Shown here piece by piece: positions 27,076 through 34,582 of a DNA stretch of 64,000 nt (positions are counted from its first letter, which is position 1; each line of letters begins with the position of its first letter). This DNA is from UBA6382 sp963617965 (GTDB taxonomy: Bacteria > Bacteroidota > Bacteroidia > Bacteroidales > Bacteroidaceae). The translations under genes and the position numbers were made by a program. The stretch is taken from positions 16,457 through 80,456 of the forward strand of contig CAVEQO010000004.1 in the NCBI GenBank assembly GCA_963617965.1. Direction: 5' to 3'. The notes beneath the pieces are model-generated. The model was given only the letters and a program-made list of their open reading frames with translations. It was not told the DNA's origin and did no database searches.

Positions 27076-28152
27076 ATGAAACAAACTGAAGAATTGTCAG
27101 AGGATACCAGCCGGGTGGCAGCCTTTTTGCATTTCTGCAAAAGGAAAAAAATCTTTCTTGCAGTGGTGTGTGTGTGTGTTGTCCTGTCGGGCTGTCTGTT
27201 TTCTGCCTTGTTCTGTCCGTTCTCGACAAAAGACGAGACAGCTTGCCTTTATATAGACAATGACGATGACATTGATTCCGTATATGCCAAGATCGAGAGA
27301 ACCCTCAGCCCCGGCAGCATGTCGGCATTCAAGTTGCTTTCATCGTTGTTTTCCTACGACAGCAACGTGCACACAGGGCGGTATGAAATATCCGCCAAGG
27401 CATCGGTGATTTCTGTTTTTCGCATATTGGAGGGTGGAAGACAGTCCCCGGTTCGCATTGTTGTTCCGCCAACGTGGACTAAGGAAATGGCTCTTGGACG
27501 TATTGCCGGAAAACTTATGACGGACTCCTCTTCATTGGTAAGGATATTCAATGATCCGGAGGTTTGCGGCGAATACAATCTGGACACAAACACGGTAGTG
27601 TCAGTGCTGATACCTAACACCTATGAAGTATATTGGAACATCTCTCCTGAAGATTTCCTTAGAAAGATGTACAATGAAAGCAGAAAGTTTTGGACAGAAG
27701 AACGTCTGGACAAGGCAAGAGCAATGAATCTCAACACCATAGAAGTACTTGTACTGGCCTCAATTGTTGATGCGGAGACTGCCAACAGCAAAGAGAAACC
27801 GATAATTGCCGGCGTGTATGTCAACAGGCTGCGCAAGGGGATGCCGTTGCAGTCCTGTCCTACCGTGAAGTATGCTTTGGGTGAATTTGGATTGCACCGG
27901 GTATATGAAAAGATGCTGCGTACCCCCAGCCCTTACAACACCTACATTCATACAGGTCTGCCGCCAAGCCCTATAAGAATTCCTACAGTTGACGGTATAG
28001 ATGCCGTCTTGAACTACACAAAGCACGATTTCCTGTATATGTGTGCCAAGGAAGACCTTTCGGGTACACACAATTTTGCCGCGTCATACAGCGAGCATAG
28101 TGTGAATGCCAGAAAGTATGCAAAAGCAATGGACGGACGGCGCATCAGGTAG
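27076..28152 (+). CDS. mltG: Endolytic transglycosylase MltG
   Basis: Inner-membrane lytic transglycosylase that cuts nascent glycan strands and sets their length. The ATG at 27076 gives 358 residues; starts further upstream would lie within or before the promoter. A cytoplasmic tail ends in CKRKK and is followed by one membrane helix (residues about 27-45). Then comes a LysM-like subdomain (VVPPTWTKEMALGRIAGKL). The YceG catalytic domain has LASIVDAETANSKEKPIIAGVYVNRL, whose Glu before Thr fits the catalytic position. It also has PLQSCPTVKYALG, SPYNTYIHTGLPPSPI and the closing HNFAASYSEH. Its stop codon abuts that of convergent folB. Confidence 0.95.
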   Translation: MKQTEELSEDTSRVAAFLHFCKRKKIFLAVVCVCVVLSGCLFSALFCPFSTKDETACLYIDNDDDIDSVYAKIERTLSPGSMSAFKLLSSLFSYDSNVHTGRYEISAKASVISVFRILEGGRQSPVRIVVPPTWTKEMALGRIAGKLMTDSSSLVRIFNDPEVCGEYNLDTNTVVSVLIPNTYEVYWNISPEDFLRKMYNESRKFWTEERLDKARAMNLNTIEVLVLASIVDAETANSKEKPIIAGVYVNRLRKGMPLQSCPTVKYALGEFGLHRVYEKMLRTPSPYNTYIHTGLPPSPIRIPTVDGIDAVLNYTKHDFLYMCAKEDLSGTHNFAASYSEHSVNARKYAKAMDGRRIR

Positions 28153-28524
28153 TCAGGCTTTCACGGTCAACTCAACGGCAGAACAGCCAACGTTTGCCGG
28201 TACGGGCGGAGCCAGTTTCCGAACTTGTATGCAGACGGTGTCAATTGTGTCAAAGCTGTCGCATAGCTTTTGTGCGATTTCGTATGCCAAGTGCTCAAGA
28301 AGCCGTGAGCTTGCTGCAAAGACACCCTTTATCACGTTGAGGACATTGGAATAGTCCACTGTTCCTGCAATGTTGTCTGAAACGAGGGCTTCTTCTGTAA
28401 CATTTACCTCCAGACTGACATTGATTTCAAACCAGGAACCAACGGACTGCTCTTCCTTTGATATGCCGTGGAATCCGTACAACCTGATTCCTTCTAATTG
28501 TATCTTTGTTTTTTCCGTTCTCAT
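28153..28524 (-). CDS. folB: Dihydroneopterin aldolase
   Basis: Folate pathway enzyme converting 7,8-dihydroneopterin to 6-hydroxymethyl-dihydropterin and glycolaldehyde. The 123-residue protein has the start IQLEGIRLYGFHGISKEEQSVG, including the conserved substrate-binding Glu. It also has TVDYSNVLNVIK and the C-terminal VRKLAPPVPANVG carrying the catalytic Lys. The last base of mltG is immediately followed by the folB stop, so the transcripts must overlap or share a terminator inside coding sequence. Confidence 0.95.
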   Translation of the reverse strand: MRTEKTKIQLEGIRLYGFHGISKEEQSVGSWFEINVSLEVNVTEEALVSDNIAGTVDYSNVLNVIKGVFAASSRLLEHLAYEIAQKLCDSFDTIDTVCIQVRKLAPPVPANVGCSAVELTVKA

Positions 28525-28567
28525 TTTGTTTTTTCCTGTTTTTCAAAGAGGTTTCTGATGCTTGGCG

Positions 28568-28575
28568 CAAAGTTA
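28568..28575 (-). promoter_or_regulatory. folB: -7 box of folB
   Basis: Minus-strand TAACTTTG, exact TAnnTTTG, about 44 bp before the start codon. Candidate TTGs upstream are poorly spaced (13 or 25 bp). Confidence 0.45.
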
Positions 28576-28696
28576 ATGTTTTCCCTGCCAAGTGGCAGTG
28601 CAAATTTCACGCTTTTCTTGCAGCCGCTTGAATTTGTGCAAAAAAGGAGTTTGATACTTTTAATTTTTTTTAAATATGTAATTGGGGAGAAAGATG

Positions 28697-28704
28697 TATT
28701 TTTG
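28697..28704 (+). promoter_or_regulatory. -7 box of the MoxR/Bat operon
   Basis: Exact TATTTTTG 32 bp before the MoxR start, below an AT-rich stretch. No well-spaced TTG is visible. It is the only recognisable promoter for the operon. Confidence 0.5.
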
Positions 28705-28735
28705 CACGCAACAAAAACAACACATATAGAAAATC

Positions 28736-29731
28736 ATGGAGCAAAACATTGATCTGCGCGGCCTTAACGAACTGATAGAAAGCAAATCTGCTATTGTGAC
28801 TAACATTAGGACAGGAATGAGTCAGGTGATTGTAGGGCAGTCGCATTTGGTTGACTCGTTGCTTGTGTGTCTGCTCAGTAGCGGTCACATTCTGCTTGAG
28901 GGAGTTCCGGGATTGGCAAAGACTCTGGCCATCAAGACCTTGGCGGGTATTGTTGACGCAAGCTACAAGCGTATTCAGTTTACACCAGACCTTTTGCCTG
29001 CAGATGTTGTGGGAACAATGGTATATAGCCAGAAGACAGAGGAATTTACCGTTAAAAAAGGTCCCGTGTTCGCCAATTTTGTTTTGGCCGACGAGATAAA
29101 CCGTGCTCCGGCAAAGGTACAGAGCGCACTGCTTGAAGCCATGCAGGAACGCCAGGTGACCATAGGCAACCAAACTTTTGAACTGCCAAAGCCGTTTCTG
29201 GTTCTTGCAACCCAAAATCCAATAGAGCAAGAAGGCACGTATCAACTTCCGGAAGCGCAGGTAGACAGGTTTATGTTGAAAGTTGTGATTGACTACCCGA
29301 CGATAGAGGAGGAACGCATAGTGGTGGACAACCACATAAAGGGCAAAAGCCAGGAAGTCAGACCGCTTCTCGGCATCAATGAAATCACCGAGGCAAGAGA
29401 GGTCGTCAAGAGTATATATATAAGTGAAGAAATAGAAAACTACATAACGGATATTGTTTTCGCAACGAGGTATCCGGACAGATATGGTATGGGAGACATC
29501 GCACACACCATAAGTTTTGGAGCTTCGCCACGTGCGAGCATCAATATGGCACTTGCGGCAAGGGCATACGCTTTTTTAAAACACCGCGGCTATGTAATTC
29601 CTGACGATGTAAGGGCAATGGCTCATGATGTCCTGCGTCACAGAATAGGATTGACCTACGAAGCGGAAGCGAACAGCATAGATACAGACAATATCATATC
29701 CCACATTCTGGAAAATGTGAAAATATCATAG
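28736..29731 (+). CDS. MoxR family AAA+ ATPase
   Basis: Chaperone-like ATPase that works with VWA-domain proteins. The 331-residue protein has the variant Walker A GVPGLAKT. It also has the MoxR signature ADEINRAPAKVQSALLEAMQ (Walker B) with ERQVT after it, sensor 1 LATQNPIEQEGTYQLPEAQ and a C-terminal lid. It is the first gene of the operon with DUF58 and the Bat proteins, matching the aerotolerance operon described in Bacteroides fragilis. All motifs look functional. Confidence 0.95.
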   Translation: MEQNIDLRGLNELIESKSAIVTNIRTGMSQVIVGQSHLVDSLLVCLLSSGHILLEGVPGLAKTLAIKTLAGIVDASYKRIQFTPDLLPADVVGTMVYSQKTEEFTVKKGPVFANFVLADEINRAPAKVQSALLEAMQERQVTIGNQTFELPKPFLVLATQNPIEQEGTYQLPEAQVDRFMLKVVIDYPTIEEERIVVDNHIKGKSQEVRPLLGINEITEAREVVKSIYISEEIENYITDIVFATRYPDRYGMGDIAHTISFGASPRASINMALAARAYAFLKHRGYVIPDDVRAMAHDVLRHRIGLTYEAEANSIDTDNIISHILENVKIS

Positions 29732-29776
29732 TTCCTGTTTCCCTCTTCCGGACAACCATATTAATCCGTTTTTGTA

Positions 29777-30646
29777 ATGGACACCGCAGAATTACTGAGA
29801 AAAGTACGGCAGATAGATATCAAGACGCGAGTCCTGTCAAGCAACGTGTTTGCCGGTGAATACCACTCTGCGTTCAAGGGGAGGGGTATGTCTTTTTCTG
29901 AGGTGAGAGAGTATCAGGCCGGGGATGACATCCGCGACATTGATTGGAATGTTACGGCCAGATTTTGTCGCCCGTATACTAAGCTGTTTGAGGAAGAACG
30001 CGAGCTTACCGTGCTGCTCCTGGTTGACGTGTCGGGCAGCTTGGGATGCGGGACCTTTAAAGGTCCGGTGCGTGACACGATAACCGAAATTGCTGCCACG
30101 TTGGCGTATTCCGCCATAGAAAACAATGACAAGATAGGAGTGGTTTTTTATTCAGACAAGATAGAAAAATACATTCCGCCGCTCAAAGGAAGGAAGCATA
30201 TTCTATATATCATACGAGAGTTGCTGGAGCTTGAACCGGAGGGAACGGGTACAAATCTTGCCAATGCCCTTGAGTTCCTTGTCAACACCCAAAAGAAACG
30301 CTGTTCCGTCTTTGTGTTGAGCGATTTCATTGGGAGAATTGATTACAGAAAGACAATGACGATTGCTTCACGCAGACACGAGATTGCTGCAATACAGGTG
30401 TACGACCGCTTTGTGGAGCAATTGCCCGACATGGGGCTTGTCAAGGTGAATGACAGTGAGACAGGTGAAGAAATGATTATAGATTCATCGTCAAGAAAAG
30501 TCAGGGAGGCCCATGCACGTTATTGGATTGAACACGAGTTGGCTCTGTCAGAGTTTTTTGGCTCACAGAATGTCGACTATGTCAGCTTTTCTACGGAAGA
30601 AAACTATGTAAATGCCTTGCTCAGGCTGTTTGACAAGAGGAGGTGA
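29777..30646 (+). CDS. DUF58 domain-containing protein
   Basis: A 289-residue soluble protein of the DUF58 family, with a degenerate VWA-like fold. Conserved block GRGMSFSEVREYQAGDDIRDIDWNVTAR spans about residues 36-62, followed by the MIDAS-like LLVDVSGSLGCG. It is the usual partner of MoxR and is thought to link the ATPase to the membrane VWA proteins. It lies 45 bp after the MoxR gene and 37 bp before the next gene. Confidence 0.94.
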   Translation: MDTAELLRKVRQIDIKTRVLSSNVFAGEYHSAFKGRGMSFSEVREYQAGDDIRDIDWNVTARFCRPYTKLFEEERELTVLLLVDVSGSLGCGTFKGPVRDTITEIAATLAYSAIENNDKIGVVFYSDKIEKYIPPLKGRKHILYIIRELLELEPEGTGTNLANALEFLVNTQKKRCSVFVLSDFIGRIDYRKTMTIASRRHEIAAIQVYDRFVEQLPDMGLVKVNDSETGEEMIIDSSSRKVREAHARYWIEHELALSEFFGSQNVDYVSFSTEENYVNALLRLFDKRR

Positions 30647-30683
30647 TTCCCGGGGTTCCCGAAAAACGATGTCTTGACTAAGT

Positions 30684-31751
30684 ATGCAGAAGTACATATT
30701 CCCTATAATACTCTTTTTCTTTGCTGCAGATTTATGCGGACAAGTGTTTGTCGGCATGAAAATGGACACTAACCAGATATATATTGGTGAACAGGTGCTT
30801 TTGAAGCTGAAAGTGACAGCCGGCAGCAATCAGGTAATTGTCATGCCCGAATACCCCGACAGCCAACTGGTGGATGGCATAGAGGTATTGAGCCATTATA
30901 CGGAAAAAAAGGAGAGTCTTGATGGTGGGAAACGGCAATCCATAATAGAGGCATATCAAATCACGTCATTTGATTCGTCGCTCTACTACATTCCTCCCGT
31001 TGAGGTGCAGGTTGACGGGCATGTCTACACGAGCAGACAGGGGCAGGCTCTTAAAGTTGTGTCGCCGAGCACCGATACCACAAGAGTTGACAAGATAAAC
31101 GGGCCAATGGAAAACGCACGCGTATTCTACGACTGGAATGACATCCGGTCTTCGTTCTTGCTGTGGTTTGCCGGGGCAGTTCTTCTCGTTGCCGCCATAT
31201 ATATGGCATTGCAGATAAAGAACAATCATCGTATTGTGCCCAAAATAACGCTTAAGCCGGAAGGACCGCCGCACAAAGTGGCTATGAAACGCCTTTCCCG
31301 ACTGAAAAGGAGAGACTGGTCTTCCACGGATGGCACACACCTTTTCTATACGGAACTTACGGACATCCTCAGGGTTTATATCGGGAAACGTTTTGGCTTT
31401 AAGGCAACCGCCATGACAACCGCGCAAATATTGGGGCGGCTTGCAGACATCACACCGCAACAGCTGCTTGCAGAACTTGCGGAGCTGTTTGAGGCGACAG
31501 ACTTGATAAAATATGCGGGAATGAGTGGCAGTGATGCTGAAAAAGACAAAAATCTTATGGTCGCCGTAGAGTATGTTAACACAACAAAGGAAGAGTCCGG
31601 AGGGAAAAAAAACAAGGAGTCTGTTGCACCGGAAATAAAACGCAGCTACAAGGTGCGTGTAATGCTTGTAACCGCCAATTACATTATAGTGCTCACTGGT
31701 TGCGGATTGATTGCATGGTCGCTCTACACGGTGTATAACATGTTGTACTGA
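30684..31751 (+). CDS. BatD-like/DUF4381-like membrane protein of the Bat operon
   Basis: A 355-residue protein with a signal peptide (YIFPIILFFFAADLCGQ). A short periplasmic Ig-like region with BatD character follows (TNQIYIGEQVLLKLKVTAG). Next are a membrane helix near 155-175 (LLWFAGAVLLVAAIYMAL), a cytoplasmic helical domain (FYTELTDILRVYIGKRFGF) and a last helix near the C-terminus (YIIVLTGCGLIAWSLY). The layout is that of the uncharacterised gene usually found between DUF58 and BatA in Bacteroidota. Function is unknown; a scaffold role in the Bat complex is inferred from position. Confidence 0.8.
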   Translation: MQKYIFPIILFFFAADLCGQVFVGMKMDTNQIYIGEQVLLKLKVTAGSNQVIVMPEYPDSQLVDGIEVLSHYTEKKESLDGGKRQSIIEAYQITSFDSSLYYIPPVEVQVDGHVYTSRQGQALKVVSPSTDTTRVDKINGPMENARVFYDWNDIRSSFLLWFAGAVLLVAAIYMALQIKNNHRIVPKITLKPEGPPHKVAMKRLSRLKRRDWSSTDGTHLFYTELTDILRVYIGKRFGFKATAMTTAQILGRLADITPQQLLAELAELFEATDLIKYAGMSGSDAEKDKNLMVAVEYVNTTKEESGGKKNKESVAPEIKRSYKVRVMLVTANYIIVLTGCGLIAWSLYTVYNMLY

Positions 31752-31770
31752 CACGTTTAATTTTAAACAA

Positions 31771-32772
31771 ATGAACTTCGTCTATCCTGCATATTTCTTG
31801 TTGCTTCTTCTTGTCATTCCGTACACAATATGGTTTTTCCTGATAAAGAGCAGAAAGGATCCGTCTCTGAAAATAGCCTCGTCCAAGGTCTACCTGTTTG
31901 CGCCAAAGACCTTGAGGCAGAGACTGATGTGGCTTCCTTTTGTCTTGCGGGTACTATGTTTTTCAATGATTGTGACGGCGTTGGCTCGTCCACAGTCGAA
32001 TGCGAGTTGGAGCGAGTCTGAAGTTGAAGGTATTGATATCATGCTGGCGATGGATGTTTCAACCAGCATGATGGCAATGGATTTCAAACCAAACAGAGTG
32101 GAAGCCGCACGCAAGGTTGCGTCAGACTTTGTTAACAGACAGAAAAACGACAATATCGGATTGACTATTTTCTCCGGAGAGGCTTTCACACAGTGTCCCT
32201 TGACCACAGACCACGCAGCTCTTCTGCAGATGTTTTCAAACATCACGTGTGATCTCCCTGCCACCGGCATGATAGAAGATGGTACAGCGATAGGTATGGG
32301 AATCGCTAACGCCGTCAACCGCCTGAAGGAGAGCAAAGCCAAGAGCAAAGTTATCATACTGCTTACCGACGGTTCGAACAATATGGGCGAGATATCACCG
32401 CTTACCGCTGCAGAAATGGCAAAGTCCCTTGGCATACGCATCTATACGATCGGTGTCGGCACAAATGGAAGTGCAACATATCCTTACCCATTGCCTGGCG
32501 GTGGAGTGCAATATGTCAGTATGCCTGTAGAGATCGATACCAAGATGCTGAAGGAAATCGCAACCATAACAAAAGGGAAGTATTATCGGGCCAAGAACAA
32601 CCAAGAACTTGAAAGTATCTACAGTGACATATCCAAGCTGGAGAAGTCCCGTATAACGACCACCCATTTCTCCAGATTGCATGAATTCTATCAGCCGTTT
32701 ATACTTGTCGGCATAATTGCACTACTGCTTGAGATGATGTTGAAAAACACAATACTAAGAAAAGTGCCATAA
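31771..32772 (+). CDS. batA: BatA, membrane VWA protein
   Basis: Aerotolerance-operon protein with a metal-binding VWA domain. The ATG at 31771 gives 333 residues. Two N-terminal membrane helices (residues about 6-26 and 50-68) and one near the C-terminus (about 305-325) flank the VWA domain. The VWA domain contains the intact MIDAS motif AMDVSTSM and VIILLTDGSNNMGE. The N-terminal BatA motif VYPAYFLLLLLVIPYTIWFF is present. It follows the BatD-like gene by 19 bp. Confidence 0.93.
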   Translation: MNFVYPAYFLLLLLVIPYTIWFFLIKSRKDPSLKIASSKVYLFAPKTLRQRLMWLPFVLRVLCFSMIVTALARPQSNASWSESEVEGIDIMLAMDVSTSMMAMDFKPNRVEAARKVASDFVNRQKNDNIGLTIFSGEAFTQCPLTTDHAALLQMFSNITCDLPATGMIEDGTAIGMGIANAVNRLKESKAKSKVIILLTDGSNNMGEISPLTAAEMAKSLGIRIYTIGVGTNGSATYPYPLPGGGVQYVSMPVEIDTKMLKEIATITKGKYYRAKNNQELESIYSDISKLEKSRITTTHFSRLHEFYQPFILVGIIALLLEMMLKNTILRKVP

Positions 32773-32791
32773 CAAAAAACAATTCTTCAAG

Positions 32792-34489
32792 ATGCTCAGA
32801 TTTGAAAGTCCAGAATATTTGTATCTCCTCATGGCAATTCCTGCACTGGTGCTGTTGTTTGCCCTCAACATGAAGAAAAGGCGCAGACTCCTGTGCAAGT
32901 TGGGAAAATGGGAGAATCTCAAGCCGCTTTTTGCAAATGTGTCAGAAAAAAGGATTTGGGTCAAGTTTTCGTTGTTGGTATCTGCATTGTTTTTCCTCGT
33001 TATTTCATTTGCCCGCCCGCAATTGGGGACACGGCAGAAGACCGATGTGGTGACAGGTATTGAAGTGGTCGTTGCTCTGGATGTCTCAAATTCCATGTTG
33101 GCGCAAGATGTGGCCCCCACTCGCCTTGACAAGGCAAAACAGATTGTCTCCTCCCTTTGCAACCGCCTGAATAATGACAAGATAGCTCTGGTGGTTTTTG
33201 CCGGCAACGCATTTCTGCAAGTTCCTATTTCTGCAGACAATATTTCCGTGAAGATGTTCCTTGATGCGGTCAACACCGGCACAATTCCAACTCAGGGCAC
33301 ATCGATAGCCGAGGCTCTGTCTGTCAGCAGACGCAGTTTTACAGCCCAAAAAGGCGTGAAGAAAGCGATTGTCATTATTACTGATGGAGAGGATCATGAG
33401 GGGGGTGAAGATGATATTGTCAAAGAACTAAAAAACAATGACATAAACGTTTTTGTTTTAGGGATAGGCGAAACAAGTGGCTCTCCTGTTAAAGTGGGTG
33501 GCAGTTATTTGCGCGACATGGACGGACGAATCGTGGTTTCATGTCTCAATGAACAGATGTGCAAAGACATTGCAAAAAGGACGAATGGCACATATATGCA
33601 CGTGGACAATTCTGCCTCTGTTCAGGAACAGCTTCTTGGCGAGTTGAACAAACTTCAGTCTTCGGAATCAGGTATGGTGACATATTCTGAATATGAAGAG
33701 CTGTTTCCTTGGTTTGCGGCAATGGCTTTGTTCTTGCTGACAATGGAAGTGTTGGTCCGGTACCGCAAGAGTCATTACGGTGAAAAATGGAAACGGCTGT
33801 GGGAACGGAGCGACAGGTCAAGGACGTGGACAACCATTGTTGTTTTGGCTTTTTGTCTGACGGCAACGGCTCAGACGAAAACAAAAGTCCAGATACACAA
33901 AGGCAATGTTTCTTTCAACAATAAGCAAGATTCGTTGGCAATAATCAACTACAAGAAAGCCATAGCTTCTGACAGCACGAATTTCAAGGCCCATTATAAT
34001 TTGGGCAATACGTATTTCAGGCAGGGTAAAGGGCAAGATGCGATGAAAGAATACGGAAAAAGTGCTGCCCATGCCCCGTCAAGACTGATAAGGAAAGCCG
34101 TCAACCACAATATGGGTTGCATTTATTATTTTACCAAGCAATACGATAAAGCCGTTGAGTCATTCAAGGAATCGTTGAGGGCAGATCCAAAAGACGACAG
34201 GGTAAGGTATAACCTTGCAATGGCGCAGTATATGCAGAAGAAAAATCCCAAACAGTCTTCACCGCAGCAAAACCAACAGCAACCTAAACAGGACAAGCAA
34301 GACAACAACCAGAACGACCGTAATACCTCTGAATCCCAAGACAAGAAGAAAAAAACAGACGGAGGAATGTCTAAACAGAACACTGAGCAAATGTTGCGTG
34401 CGGTGCAGATGAAGGAACGGCAGACACAAGAAAAACTGAAACACAAGCAAAGGCCAAACTCCAGAAGATATATGGAGAAGAACTGGTAG
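32792..34489 (+). CDS. BatB-BatC fusion: membrane VWA protein joined to a periplasmic TPR domain
   Basis: One 565-residue frame. Residues 1-322 are BatB: membrane helices near 10-26 and 57-74, the VWA domain with MIDAS ALDVSNSM (Asp97, Ser99, Ser101), and a third helix near 306-322. Residues 323-344 form a strongly basic loop. A fourth hydrophobic segment (346-361, TTIVVLAFCLTATAQ) looks like the signal peptide of a BatC. TPR repeats follow at about 364-480 (YNLGNTYFRQGKGQDAMKEY), then a Gln/Lys/Asn/Asp-rich low-complexity tail to about 525. There is no Met between the last BatB helix and the TPR start, so separate translation of BatC is unlikely. In B. fragilis batB and batC are separate genes. 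Confidence 0.92.
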   Translation: MLRFESPEYLYLLMAIPALVLLFALNMKKRRRLLCKLGKWENLKPLFANVSEKRIWVKFSLLVSALFFLVISFARPQLGTRQKTDVVTGIEVVVALDVSNSMLAQDVAPTRLDKAKQIVSSLCNRLNNDKIALVVFAGNAFLQVPISADNISVKMFLDAVNTGTIPTQGTSIAEALSVSRRSFTAQKGVKKAIVIITDGEDHEGGEDDIVKELKNNDINVFVLGIGETSGSPVKVGGSYLRDMDGRIVVSCLNEQMCKDIAKRTNGTYMHVDNSASVQEQLLGELNKLQSSESGMVTYSEYEELFPWFAAMALFLLTMEVLVRYRKSHYGEKWKRLWERSDRSRTWTTIVVLAFCLTATAQTKTKVQIHKGNVSFNNKQDSLAIINYKKAIASDSTNFKAHYNLGNTYFRQGKGQDAMKEYGKSAAHAPSRLIRKAVNHNMGCIYYFTKQYDKAVESFKESLRADPKDDRVRYNLAMAQYMQKKNPKQSSPQQNQQQPKQDKQDNNQNDRNTSESQDKKKKTDGGMSKQNTEQMLRAVQMKERQTQEKLKHKQRPNSRRYMEKNW

Positions 34490-34582
34490 AATTTTTTGTG
34501 CTTGCTGCAAGCAAGAGCGGTTGTCCTGCCGGCGGGAATATCCGTTTTTGAATCAAAGAAGTCGAACATTAAAGTTACTGAC

